NCBI GenBank assembly: GCA_036346255.1
Contig: CM070629.1
Span: forward strand, 6,019,001-6,083,000
Direction: 5' to 3'
Origin: Ampelocalamus luodianensis
Taxonomy: Eukaryota > Streptophyta > Magnoliopsida > Poales > Poaceae
DNA: 64,000 nt
Shown: positions 36,865-48,629 of the stretch, in pieces
How the letters are laid out: each line of letters starts with the position of its first letter
Position numbering within the stretch: the first letter of the stretch is position 1
Made by a program: the position numbers and the translations under genes
The notes under the pieces: model-generated
Seen by the model: only the letters and a program-made list of their open reading frames with translations
What the model was told of the DNA's origin: nothing
Databases searched by the model: none

Positions 36865-39800
36865 TCAATTCGCGCTGACAAGGAAAGCATGCTGGCATAC
36901 TCCACACTCCACTGTTTCAGAGCCAGAGGTTGGAACCTCAACCTGCAATTCCAAATCCATTAATATGTTAGGGGCCAAATGAACCATCATTATAAGAGCA
37001 TTTACATTTAAACTACTACACTGCCTAAAATCTGTGACAGACCTGGAGATGGACCGTGCAGGTAGGACATGCAACTTCCCTCATTCTGGCTCCAGATCCA
37101 CCACCAGATGCCGAACCTTTTACAACAGAAATTTTAGAATTTTGACATACTATTATCTACGTAAGTTGAACTCTACAGATTAAAAACAAGAAAGTACCTG
37201 AAGACTTGCGATTTCTCTCCATTTCCTCCTGTTGATCAAATGATAAATTTGTTAAAATAATGGATATCGTAAAACAACTTATATCATATCATATTTGAGC
37301 TTCTCGCTTAATACAATTTCCCCTTGGCCTTGTGCACAACTATCATATATTGCAAAAAAGAAAAGATAGATCTTGTGTCCCTGAAGGAACTTCATAGAAT
37401 AATGCTCCTTTTCTAACTTCACAACTCTCATTTAGTTCAGTTGATAAATCGAAATGAGCAAAATTTTGCAACCTACAGCTAGCAGGTAGGTTAGTCCACC
37501 ATCTGGTAAATGTTATCTTAGCTTTTGATCCAATGGACAGAGTTACAGCAGATATATGACCAGTTATCATTGGTAAACAAAAATGCTGCTCTTACTGGTC
37601 TGTTTGGTTCAGGGATTGAAAACCCGGCTGGTAACCGCCGGTTACCGGCCGGTAACCACTTACCGGAGGGGGGCCGGGATTAGAAATCCCGGCCGGTTTT
37701 CTCGGGTTTTTCAAATTCAAATTCAAAATTTTGAAATTTGGATGGTTTTTAAGTAAATTCGAGCGAATTTCATCCGGGGAAAACCCGGTTTGACCGGTTA
37801 CCGGTACCGGCCAGCCAGCGGGGTTGTGACCGGAAACGGTTATGTGATCCTTGGTTTGGTTAGTGCCACTTTTGCCCTATCAATGTGTGGCAAATTTTGA
37901 GACTGCCAAAATATGGTTATGAAATTGGTCACCAATGATTTAGCCAAGTTTTGGCAAGAAAAACTATCTGGGTCAACGTGACCAAATTTTGGTCATTCTA
38001 ACCTTCAAACCAAACGGGATTCTTCAAGTTTGCATGCCACTTAAATGAAAGTATCACATAGAGGAAGAGTCATCTAGAATACTACCTTAAGTTTTCTTGC
38101 AAGATCTTCATGGCTTTGCACTGTGGCAGATCTGTTGGCAGCTTCCTGTGCAATGCTAAGCCTTTGAGAGACCTCTGCCTGTGAGAGATAAGAATTATTA
38201 TGAACATATGACATAAAAATTTCACACACCGCTAAGCATAGTTTCCACACATCACTATTCAAAACTCGAATAGCATTTGGTGCAGCGAAATGCTGCACAG
38301 AGTAGAGATGCTACAGTAATTAGCAATAAATAAAACGCATGCAGATAATGCTACAAGCAAAAATACATGAGTTGCAGCCGAGAATTTGAGCCACTCAGTT
38401 TGCCAAACACCACTAATAAATAAATGCAACCAAGATGTATTAGATTAGGTTGGTATCAACGCAATCCTGGAGTACATGTTTAAAGCATAATCAAACAGTA
38501 GCAATTAATTACACAGCTATAATAACCAAATAACCTTAGCTACCGGATAAGTCAACTAGTACGTGACTATGTGTTAAGGAAATGTACTAAGCAAAGCAGC
38601 AAAGGCTAAAGAGCTTTAACAGATCTAACAATGCAATCCTTTTTCCAAATGGCTAGTGAGTACTGACAAAAAAGCGACGACTAAAAAACTGGACACCCTT
38701 CTTTTAAATAAGGCTGGTATTGTTCATCTTAACTAACATTCAAGTAAGTCCGTTTGATATAAAAAGAAAGAAAGAAATAAGCAACAACTAAGTAGAAGAA
38801 TGTACCATGCATCTATCACAAACTCGGACAAGTGGGGCATTATCCTCAGCTGTCAGCGCAATTCTTCCTTGACTACATTTGTCACAGAAGATTTCACCAC
38901 AGTTCCTACAATGATGCTGAGGGGAAAAAACTCATCTCAATACATTAAAACTTCATCATTATAGCAATAAACATGTATAGATGGACAACGATTATGTATA
39001 AATTACCCTCCGATTGAAAGGGCTAAAATCAACACCACATGAGTGGCACTTCTTGGCAGCCTCATCTGGCACCTAGAAGAGACAAAAGGCAAATTAAGCA
39101 TATTGCCCCATTTGATGAATGAACGAGAGAACAACACAATGATAAGATTAATGGATTCTAATACAAGACGGTAAAAACTGTCAAGAGGTTAGAAGTTAGA
39201 ACAACATTCCTAAATACTAACATACAGCTAATAGAATTGAAGGGATGAATATGATCTGATGAAATGCTTAATGAAATGGTTAGAACGTGTATTGTCAATT
39301 GTCATGTAAAGGATGAATCAAGAAGCCAAGCATATGCATGCGGCACAGCAGCAGGGTAGAGCAGACATTCCAAAATTATATCAAAATAACAAGTGGAACA
39401 ACATGGGCAAACAAATAATTAAACTAAAATGGTTCCAGGCTTCCAGCAAACTTGTAAGTTGTAACTACTATGTAGTAACTGACTATTGCCGCAGCTCAAC
39501 TTACCCAATGGTCTTTCACTTCATCAACAGGTTTCGCAAACATCCAATCAAAACCTTTCTTCTCATTTGACTGTACCAAGGGTTTGCCAGCGTCCATGGT
39601 CCCTCTGCTTCTTGCATCTTCACCAATCTCCTTAAACTAATTTTATAGAATCACATAGTTAAAAAAAATCTTAATGTTTTGTCTAAAAAACAAAGTGCCT
39701 CATTCATACATGTATGGGTGACCCACTAAACCAAATATTCTAATCTTTCAGCATTTAAGCCAAATTGGCCAATACCAATATTAAACACAAACTATATTTC

Positions 39801-41727
39801 TTGCAAAATTTATATATATATATTTTTTACTTTTCTACAAACATTAAGGAAAAATAATAACAACCGTTCAGATATAAAAGACACAGGAGCAATACAAACA
39901 CAGCAAGTGTTGGAATATATATTTTTTTTGGAAAAAAAAAAGATTACATGAAACTGAAGAATACCTGCCATTTTATTCATTAATATTACTAGTTTACTAC
40001 CTACCTCCTGTCCAAAATATACGTTGTTTCAGCTAGCTTTGGTTTGCAAATACTTATTGGTTTGGTTTTTCTAAGCAACATTTTCCGCCAAATGCCCCTC
40101 GTTCTATGTGCAAACCATGCCAAGCGATGTGAAAATGAGTATACAAGGGCAAAACCATGTCAAAAACTAAGGCAATAACTCCTTATACTTGTTCTATGTG
40201 CATGAAGCTAAAAACGACAGGTAAATGGACCAGAAGAAGTACCATCGCAGAACGGTAGCATGGCTAACTGACTAGATTAAATCATTCGGTTTCTTATTAC
40301 AGATATAGTCCAAATATTAAACAACTAATACAAATGAAACAAAAAGCACAAATATAATGAAATTAAGGCACTAAACAGACATACTTTTATAATGAAATTA
40401 AGGCATTAAACAGACAAATTTTATATTGTTTTCAATAGGAACATGAGGCTAGACATTGATAGTGATAAGAGAAAATGGTGTTGTTGCAATACCTGCACTG
40501 TTGCTGCTGTCACAGTGTCAAGCAAAGTATTGGAAGTATAGCTGTTTGACTTTAGCCTTATTCGCTTTGATTCAATATCCACTGATGTCTTCGCCCAAAA
40601 TGCAAATACAGTTGAATCTAAAACCTAAATAAGCACAGCAGTCAAGCATTAGAGTAACCTCACCATTGTGTATTTGTGTTAAGAAAAAATATATGCATAA
40701 TCTTCTGCTATCCTAATTACCTCCCATCTCGTCAGTGTATCGAGGGAATAAATCCTTAGGGTCCTACTTGTGCTGGGATCAAGCATGCGAATTCCATCCA
40801 GACCAATCTGCAACAGCACAATAAATACACATTTCATGTATCATAACGATCATCCTTATCATTGATTTGGAACAACTACCTAATATGGTGACAAGGCATA
40901 TTAGAACTCCCAAAGGCAAATAGTGAGCAATCTAGAATAGTCCCAAAAGGTTCAAATACAATGCCTCTAAAACTTAGACCTATGATGCAAAATTTGATCA
41001 ATCTTATAAATCGTTACTAAAGTTGTACCTGGCAAAGCACATCAGTAGGGCTCCCGGCGCCCTCTGGCAGCAGCTTAACCCGAAACTTCTGCGCACCACC
41101 ACTCGCATCCTCATGGGTCTCCGCTTTTGGAACAGCCCTCGCAATCTTCCCAAAGCTACCACCCCCACTGCCGCCACCGCCGCTCCGCGGCTGCTCAGCT
41201 CCTCCCGATGAGAGTCCAATCGACCGCCCATAGTCATCAAACATCGCTGCTCCTGACCGCGTCGGCGCCGTGCCGCGCGCCCCGTACGGCTCGGCGCCGC
41301 CGTCGCCGCTATACGCGTACGCGCCCTCGTTCAGGTAATCGTCGCCGCCGAACCCCGCCGCCGGCGGCTGGTAGCCTCCTCCGTAGTACGGGGCGTCGTA
41401 GGGCAGCGGCGGGGGGTTGGGCTCCGCCGCGGGAGCCGGCTGAGTGGGCGGCGGGTAGGTGTAGTACGGCGCCGGCGAGGGCTCCGCGGGGTAGGGCGCG
41501 GAGTTGTAGGGCGGGTACCCGGCGTACTGTGGCGGCTGCGAGTAGGACGGGGCGGAGGGCGGCTGGTCGGGGTAGCCACCGACGGAGTAGGGCGGCGCGG
41601 AGGCGTAGCGCCCCGGGATCGGAGCGTCGGTGGCGGCGGGGTGGGGATTCGTGCCCGGGGGCGCGTACTGATGGTAGTAGTGGCCCCCGGGGGCCGAGGA
41701 GGCGTAGTCGCCGCTGCCGTGCTGCAT
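36865..41727 (-). CDS. FREE1: FYVE-domain endosomal sorting protein, FREE1 type
   Basis: FREE1 (FYVE1) binds PI3P and ubiquitin and acts with ESCRT-I in multivesicular body formation, vacuolar sorting and autophagy in plants. Ten exons in phase, read downward: 41727-41029, 40807-40721, 40624-40493, 39636-39505, 39072-39007, 38916-38806, 38178-38086, 37228-37198, 37116-37043, 36942-36865; 500 residues. Residues 1-130 are Pro/Tyr-rich and disordered (MQHGSGDYASSAPGGHYYHQ). Then come the conserved GRSIGLSS block, the KFRVKLLPEGAGSPTDVLCQ-IGLDGIRMLDPSTSRTLRIY region, and the FYVE zinc finger, about 380-440 (KKCHSCGVDFSPFNRR-HHCRNCGEIFCDKCSQGR, closing RVCDRCM). A coiled-coil stretch (VSQRLSIAQEAANRS, LARKLKEEMERNRK) leads to a C-terminal CPTC...CGVC pair. 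Exon 5 ends exactly between the two halves of the PI3P-binding RRHHCR motif. All Cys and His ligands are present, so the gene looks intact. Intron 7 carries nested repeats. Arabidopsis FREE1 is essential. Confidence 0.96.
37590..38030. repeat. Nested MITE-like insertions in a FREE1 intron
   Basis: An outer unit is bounded by CTGTTTGGTT near 37599 and AACCAAACGGG near 38010-38022 (imperfect inverted ends). Inside it, about 37610-37850 is a GC-rich unit packed with CCGGTTACCGG / CCGGTAACC inverted motifs, quite unlike the AT-rich intron. A TTTGGTT word flanks the GC-rich unit on both sides. All of it lies within FREE1 intron 7 (37229-38085). Confidence 0.6.
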
Positions 41728-42264
41728 CTCACCGGTGGATCGGACGGAGCTAGGGCTGGAGGGTGACGAAGCCGACGACGACGAGGTGGAAGACGAAGGC
41801 GACGGCGATTATCTCGCCTTTTTTTCGAGTTTTGATTCGATTCGTTGCTTCGCGATTGCGTTTGCTGCAAGGGAAGGAAATGGTAAAAAAGCTAGGGGTT
41901 CCTTCGGGAGGGTGACTTGTTGATTAGGATTTTGTTTGGATTAATTTTGGAGCGCGTCCGTGTGCAGTGGTCGTTCGATCTGGTCGGCGGGTGGGAATGG
42001 ACGGCTGCGATGGATCCTGTGGTGGGTTCGGGTTCGCTTTTCGCGGGAGTCTGTTCGTCGACCGCTAGTCCGCTATGACTGCGCGTCCGACACGGCGGGT
42101 TAGTGCGTGTGGAGCTAATTTGGCTGTATATATTTCTGGGCCGTCGGCCTGAAAAGCCCATACGAATAAGATCCTGCAGGTATTGGCCCTGATACTTAAT
42201 TCAAGCCCTGCATTTATTAATTTAAACCTTTTAGCATGCAGGAATGGGCCCATATATTACTTGG
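41728..42264 (-). promoter_or_regulatory. 5' leader and promoter region of FREE1
   Basis: The sequence just upstream of the ATG (41728-41900, plus coordinates) is GC-rich with GAC/GAA repeats, consistent with a leader. Farther up, GGGCCG, AAAGCCCAT and TGGGCCCAT words (42136-42252) resemble TCP/site II-type elements common in promoters of housekeeping plant genes. The exact start is not visible. Confidence 0.45.
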
Positions 42265-42267
42265 TTA

Positions 42268-42561
42268 GGGCATGTACAATGGTACAAACCGCTGTGGTTT
42301 ATAGCAATTTTTTATGTAACTCGTAGAAAGTATTATAGACAGCTCATACAATAGGTTGTCTTTTCACTTGTCTTTATAGATGACACAATCTTTTAATACT
42401 TTCATGGACTTAAGACATTTCCTCCTTGGTTCTGATGATACAGTCAGCTACAGGATTGTAAACAACATGTTTCTCTCTCATTATTCTCTTTCATCCACAT
42501 CGGCTTAAATCCTACGTGACAGAGACTATAGACAGCTGATGTAAACTCATTGCACATGACC
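42268..42561. mobile_element. Tourist-like MITE (GGGCATGTACAATG family), copy 2
   Basis: The left end GGGCATGTACAATG pairs with the right end CATTGCACATGACC. TTA direct repeats flank it (42265-42267 and 42562-42564). It shares CTACAGGATTGTA, TATAGACAGCT and CACATCGGCTTAAAT-like sub-terminal words with the reversed copy at 56411-56692. It lies about 540 bp upstream of the FREE1 ATG. Confidence 0.88.
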
Positions 42562-42875
42562 TTAGGCCCAATTGCGCCTTGGAACAAATGATTTTTTAGG
42601 AACTTAGTCGGATTGGAGTACTATATAAATTTTTCCAATGATTCCTATGGGAACTTTCATTTCTTCTACTTTTTCTTAACATGAGCTCAAACCTCACATT
42701 TAAATTTCTTTGAGCAGTTCAAGGCAATTTCAATCTTTCTCTCTCCTCTTCTCTCCCTGCAAAAAAAACATTTCCCTTCTAATTTCATTAGCATCAAAAC
42801 ACCTCTGTTGCATTATCCTACGGTTTAGTTCTCGTAGGATTCCAATGTACATGTTCTTTTTTCCGAGAGGGTAGA

Positions 42876-43050
42876 GACAAATGGCTAGCACAATGATCCT
42901 TAGGCTCACAACACCCCCACAAGTCACGGGTTCAAATACCGGATAACTAAAGTAGAAAAATCCATATAAATTACTCACCCAACCTATGGTTGGTCAGAGT
43001 CAAACTTTGGTCATCAGCTAGAGAGATACGATCCCACCCCGCTAAACTAT
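42876..43050 (+). repeat. Possible tRNA-derived SINE remnant
   Basis: A box A-like TGGCTAGCACAATG (42882-42895) and a box B-like GGTTCAAATACC (42929-42940) are spaced about 35 bp apart, as in the polymerase III promoter of tRNA-derived SINEs. Downstream sequence is unrelated to a tRNA and does not fold into one. No poly-A or poly-T tail or flanking duplication was found. Confidence 0.4.
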
Positions 43051-43807
43051 GCTACGGTTGACTCCAATGCACATGATCCTATGTTTTGCATATCCCAACA
43101 TTCCAAATGAACCCTCGATGTTGGACATTCGTAGGAATCTTCAAAGCTTGAAGCTCAATAACTGCATGCCATGTGCGGGCATGTATATTATATTGAAAAT
43201 GTTTCTCCGAGTCGAAACCACATCTTGGTGGGATGACTCTACGCATTGGGTTCAAATCCTGATATCAATCTTTGCATATACACGAGTGCATCTCAGTAGA
43301 AATTTTATGAGTTTACGAATTTATCCCATACCTCTATCATTCTAGTCGTGTGCTAACAGGTGCACTGTCAAGTGTGTGCGTGTAGTGTGTGTCCGTGGTG
43401 GTGTGTGCGTGTAGGGAGAACTAGCATATATCCGCGCTTAATAAAATAGCGGACGCTCTTGTTGCAACGAACATTGCCCCAGTGCCACTAACAAAGGGGC
43501 GCAATTATTCTCCTCCAAATGCATACTTTCGCATTGGGTGGCCCCCAGTTATGCCACGATTGTTACACCCAGGTAAGGAAAAGAAGAAAGCTATTCTGCA
43601 TTTCGATCAGTGAAGTTCCGGGGGAAAAACCCATCAATCGCCTAAAATTTCAGGAGCAAAACAATCTTAACTAACCGAAATAAGAAAAAAAATCATCTTG
43701 ATTTATCGCAAACACCAATATATACAGCGTTACAAAGAATTGAACAGACAAATTAAGCCCACACGTTATACAAAAACACAACGATCATTGCATTCTGTAC
43801 AGCTTTC
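43051..43807. other. Intergenic, no gene seen
   Basis: A GT-rich low-complexity run (TGTGTGCGTGTAGTGTGTGT-like) occupies 43375-43415. A second GGGTTCAAATCC word at 43249-43260 resembles a box B but stands alone. The last 100-150 bp are the likely 3' untranslated region of the minus-strand gene that follows. Confidence 0.4.
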
Positions 43808-44152
43808 TTAGTCGTCCGAGTAATAGTACCCCTCATCGGACGAGGACGTCGACAACGACGACGATGACGAGGAGAGCGAGAGGGACCTCCGGTAGTTGTA
43901 CAGCACGGCGCCGGGCGGGCGCGCCAACCACCCGCCGCGGCCGGACCCCGGCACGTAGTACTCCGGCAGGGGCAGGCAGAAGAAGAGGAAGAGGCAGTCG
44001 GCCAGGCGCTCGAGCTCCTGCACGGGCGGCAGGAACAGCGCGCGCAGGACCTCGTCGGCCCGCAGCCGTCGCCTCCCCGGCCGCGGCGGCCGCTGGCACA
44101 GCTCCGCCGGGACGCGCGCCGCCGCCGCCAGCCACGCGCTGCTGAACACCAT
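43808..44152 (-). CDS. Small hypothetical protein with a Ser/Asp/Tyr-rich tail
   Basis: An intronless frame of 114 residues (MVFSSAWLAAAARVPAELCQ...), highly GC-rich, ends in a low-complexity SLSLSSSSSSLSTSSSDEG and a final YYYSDD. The middle holds ADEVLRALFLPPVQELERLA followed by a hydrophobic DCLFLFFCLPLPEYYVPG. I do not recognise the family. The amphipathic middle, the distinct tail and the clean stop favour a real small grass gene over chance, but strand-shadow frames also exist in this GC-rich block. The start is the first Met after an upstream stop; another minus-strand frame overlaps. Confidence 0.55.
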   Translation of the reverse strand: MVFSSAWLAAAARVPAELCQRPPRPGRRRLRADEVLRALFLPPVQELERLADCLFLFFCLPLPEYYVPGSGRGGWLARPPGAVLYNYRRSLSLSSSSSSLSTSSSDEGYYYSDD

Positions 44153-45270
44153 CCCTCTTCTTGCGCGCGATGCCTCCTCGTGGTGTTTTTGAGTTTGACG
44201 AGGTGTTGCCGTGTTGGTTGGTCGGATGTTTGCTTGGTTTGGGTTTTGTGTCGTCTGCGTGCGGTTCTGCGCAGGTTTTGTTTGCGTGGAGTGCGGGGGG
44301 AAGTCGAAGTGGTGGCGTGGTGTTTCGGGGAAGGGAGCGCGCCGCCATTACGCGGGTTAGGGTGCCGTGTCCGTGCGGCAGGGGAAGACGAGGGCGGGAG
44401 CTGCGCATACAAACGTGCCGGTCGTCGCTTCCGCCTGCTCGCGCTGAGCCTGCAGGTTGGTGGTTTCGTTCGTTTTCCCGTGTGCCGCGGCCGTGTTTTG
44501 ACTGCCGGTGTTTGGTCGTCTACTCGTAGAGCCGCCGCCGCAAGGAGCCGTATCCCTCTTGAATCATTTCTGTACTGACAGGGATGGATTGACCCACTAG
44601 GAAACCGCACGTTGCAGTCCGCTCTACCGTTAACCGACACATTGGCACGAGTACGTTGTGGATCGTTTTACCATTCTCGGCGCATATCGGATCTAGCCGG
44701 TGCACAGAGCCAATCGCCTGAAATATATATGATATTATTCTCACGCTTGTTGATGCTGACAAGCAAACCAAACCGAGCAAGGAAGGCAAGGCGGCAATCT
44801 TATGACCGAACCAACATGAAGCTCAAGTTGACCAAACAAACCTTTAAAGAGAAGTGCATACATAATAGTTTTGCAATATGCAGCATGCAACACGCAGATG
44901 TTTCCATGTCTGAATACTTGGAATGGTATACAAGTCAACACTGCAAAAATAGAAGAAAAGGATAACTTTGATCTTGGAAGTTGTTGTACCTTCCCCGATA
45001 ATGGTTGTCATATCAGCACCACCACAAGTGACTATTAGGATTGCATTACAAGTAAATTATAAGTCAAATAAATTAAGAACGTACTACACTGTTCTGAATG
45101 TCATTGCACAGCACATTTATAAAAACTGAAAATATGGGTAGCCAGATCAACGCATGCAATCAATCTAAACAAGTACAGAAAAAAAAAAAAAACCTGCCAG
45201 CGCTTGACTTATTCTGCACTAGTCTTGTAGAAACTCTCCAACGATGGCCTGATGCCCTGATGGATTCCGT
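44153..45270. other. Intergenic
   Basis: 44153-44530 is GC-rich upstream sequence of the small minus-strand gene. The rest up to 45270 is AT-richer; its right end should be the 3' untranslated region of the APS kinase gene. Nothing else is seen. Confidence 0.4.
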
Positions 45271-48200
45271 CTACTCGTGCAGAAAGCCTTTCTCCTCAAG
45301 ATAAGTAACCACTTGTCCCGCCATGTCAGAAGATGAAGGGCATACACCATCCACTTCCTTGATCTCAATCTGCAACGAAAGCAAAGCGTTCATGCTTCTG
45401 GTGAAGGGCAAACAGTGACAACTGGCAACTTCATGCAAATGTTGCTCTAGGTCTTACAGACTTAGCTGTACTAATAAAAACTACTGAGAATGATCAATTT
45501 GGGTGTCTTCCACAGCTGTAAATTTGACACTAAGCATGAAGTATTTACAGTAAAGATCATCTTATGCATTCAACTAGTGGTGTAGTGTGGCAATAATCGC
45601 AATCTAACATTTGCTACCCGGTACTGTCCCTCTCAACTACCGAGCATATTTTATCATTTTTTTCTTTCACATGCCAAGCACGCTTTTGATCCTATATGAT
45701 CGATTATGTTACAATAAAAGACTGTATCCTAATCCAATCATCAATGTTCATAACATTTCGATCTCTAGAATTTTAGTGAGGCCACTGTTTTCATATGGAC
45801 CAGAAGGAACAATCCCATTAACACCTTAAAAATGCACACTTTGACCATGTCAAGATGATATCAAATCTAATATGATGATGTACCTCGCAATTTAATGGTG
45901 GTTCATAAGGGTCATCAATTCCAGTAAAACCTGCAACAACACATAATTAGAGCTTGAAGCATGAGTGAACTATAAATGATTTAGCAAGACAGGCCAAGTG
46001 AAGATTATCGCGGAAAAAAAAGGGTCAGTTAGAGCAGCCAACAAAGTGAGGGCAAGTCTGCCCACAAGGGAACTTGTTTTACTGAAAATCTGCCGGGGTC
46101 CAGTTTTTTTCTTTTTTTCCTTTTGTTTTCATTCTCAACTACAGAACTCCTTAGCCTAGCTTACAGATGCACATACAGACACAAAAAAAAGGTTTTAAGG
46201 TCTGGGGCAACGTGCATACACCAACTTACGCTCCAGAGTGCAGACTCAAAATACACCAGTTCAACTGTTTTTTGTTTTTAGCATTAGAAATAAGCAATGT
46301 GACAATGATGCAGCTCCTAGAAACTCACAAGACAAAAAATCAAAGATACTATGATAAAATCAGATAGAATTTGAGCCAACTCTAATGTTGTAATGGCTAA
46401 CTGTGCAGTAAAAGCATAGCGAAAAAACCTAACCTACAAAGGATGCTCACAGACTTCATAGATGTAACACCATTACACAGCGGAACAACCTGGCTACCGC
46501 AGATGGTCAACATCGTATTCATCTACACAATATATGCACCGCGGCTGCAAGCCCTGCAATTGCAAGTCATGGTCTTTATGGAGTTGACAATTTTAAGACG
46601 TGGAGAATGACCATGTATGGCTTTTTCCTATGCGGGTGTTGCTTTCCCAAAGCATGCATAATGTACTTCAACTTTGTAGTAATTATTCAAGTCAGCCTGC
46701 AATTCCAGCCTTATAAACAAGTCAGCAAAGGCAATCTACATTTTAAAACAATTCACTTTTGTACCTATATTCCCTGCAACACAAGCTAAATTGAAGCATT
46801 AAGCACTCTTAATTATTTTTATTTTGGACAGCAAGCATTATATGAGAACCTCACCCTTTATTTTTCCTGCACGAGCAAGCTTATAAAGACCCTTTGGATC
46901 CCTTGCTTCACATAATTCCAAGGGCATGTTCAAGAAAACCTGCAAAAAAAAAAAAGGTTCACGGCTGTTATGTGAACAGTTAGAACTAAAATTCATGAGG
47001 AAGCTAAGTTCACTAGAGACAAAGCTCAACTAAGAAGAATCTCTTACTTCAATAAAGCTACCCTCTGACAATAATGCACGACAAGACTCACGATCTCTCC
47101 TATAAGGAGATATGAAACTTGCAACACACACTAGACCTGCATCTGCAAATAGCTTTGCTACCTCACCTGCTCAAAATACTTGAAACTAAATGTCAAGTAC
47201 AAATGACTGGAAAATATAAAATAACAGCACAAGCATGGCTAGGTTGTTTATCATTTTTTGCCTTCCTAAGAACTTCGTTAAATTTACAAATAAGATTCCT
47301 GTGTTCAGGGGATACTTACCAACTCTGCGTATATTTTCAGCACGGTCTTCAGCTTTAAAGCCAAGATCCTTGTTTAGACCATGTCTTAAGTTATCACCAT
47401 CAAGAACATATGCAAGCTTCCCTCTTGTGTGAAGCTCTCGACCTAACGTACATGCCAATGTACTTTTACCTTGACAGGGTGAAGTAAAATAATATGAAAT
47501 TAGATAAAACACCCAATAAAGCATCATTAAAGAAATAAGGAGTTCACATTGAGAAGAAATGTTAAATTATTTTGGCAAATTGATCTTTCAAACACAGAAA
47601 ATAGATTGTGATTTCTTGCAATGTTAAACATAGGGTGAAGAGAGAACAAAACAATAGTAAGCATAATGAACATCAACCACGTAGATAGCAAAATATTAGC
47701 TTACAGTGCTCTTTGAAGTTATGCATATTTGCCCTTTCATAACCAGAAAGTTATTTTTCTGAATTCTTGGAAAGTGAAAATAAATTGTTCAAAACAGTTT
47801 GTCCAAGCCAAAATATCATACGTCAAATATTGACATGACCCTCTAAACTAAGCTGACCATTTCGAACAGAGCACCACCGCTTGAACAGAATTGAACTAAT
47901 TGTCTCATTTTCAGCAAAACTAACAATGTTACAATGATGAATGGAATATTTAGATCACCACTCCTAGAACATAGTTGAACTCATTTTCAGCAAAACAAAC
48001 AATGTTACAATGATGAATTGAATATTAGATCACCACCGCTTGAACAGAGTTGAACTCATTTTCAGTAAAACTAACAATGCTACAATGATGAATTAAATAT
48101 TTAGATCATCACCGCTTGAACAGAGTTGAACTCATTTTCAGTAAAACTAATTATGATGAATTGAATATTTGAATATGATGTAATCTATGAAGATGAAGTA

Positions 48201-48629
48201 AACAATACTACAGTAATTACTAACAAACAATAACAATATGAACCATTCAACAACTAAATTATGAAGGCAGTAAGAATTTTGCACTCTGTAGTCTGTAATA
48301 TGATTCTCCCAAAAGTGAACCCTTTGGCCTTAAGTAATTGTACAGAACTGAAACAATTTATCAAAAATTAAAGAAATACTAGTCCGTTTAGACAAAAATT
48401 GTACTTGAAATGATCCATACTTGAATTGAACAATTCAACAGCTGTGCCAGCATCCAAGAAGCACATAACACAGCAGTTTCAGAGAAATTAGGCTCTATTT
48501 ACCTGAACCACTAAGGCCTGTAATCCAAACAACGCAACCTTTCTGCTTCAGTAGCTTCTGCCGATCAGTCTTGCCAACTGGGCAATCGTGCCAGAAGATG
48601 TCCAATGACTTCAGCGCAGTGGACGACAT
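45271..48629 (-). CDS. APK: Adenylyl-sulfate kinase (APS kinase)
   Basis: Phosphorylates adenosine 5'-phosphosulfate with ATP to PAPS, the sulfate donor for sulfotransferases, and so competes with APS reductase for APS. Six exons, read downward: 48652-48503 (ATG at 48629), 47469-47320, 47166-47048, 46939-46855, 45930-45884, 45369-45271; 208 residues from MSSTALKSLDIFWHDCPVGK. The Walker A loop GLSGSGKST is split by intron 1 and intact; DGDNLRHGLNKDLGF, FKAEDRAENIRRVGEVAKLF, ISPYRRDRESCR, CEARDPKGLYKLARAGKIKG and FTGIDDPYEPPLNCE follow as in the family. The exon carrying the ATG opens at 48652 after an ACAG acceptor, so an upstream exon exists. A GTGAGA donor at 49285 fits in phase and would give 224 residues from a Met at 49310, or 269 from 49445. 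The short form would be cytosolic; I see no convincing plastid transit peptide in the longer one. All catalytic motifs are present. Confidence 0.93.
47872..48172. repeat. Minisatellite in an APS kinase intron
   Basis: About 3.7 tandem copies of a 75-84 bp unit (starts near 47872, 47956, 48031 and 48107), each with CACCACCGCTTGAACAGA-like start, CTCATTTTCAG(C/T)AAAAC, and ACAATGATGAATTGAATATT. Copies 3 and 4 are most alike. It lies in the intron between the exons carrying the two halves of the Walker A loop. Confidence 0.88.

Noticed and set aside
41127..41870. Long plus-strand and alternative minus-strand frames over FREE1 exon 1
   Set aside because: Shadows of the Pro/Tyr-rich first exon, whose frame is fixed by homology and splice phase.
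43753..44640. 295-codon minus-strand frame overlapping the small gene
   Set aside because: Arg/Ser/Pro-rich shadow that extends into the promoter; the 114-codon frame has more protein-like composition.
47872..48172. CRISPR-like array
   Set aside because: Tandem units have no unique spacers, and this is plant nuclear DNA; it is a minisatellite.
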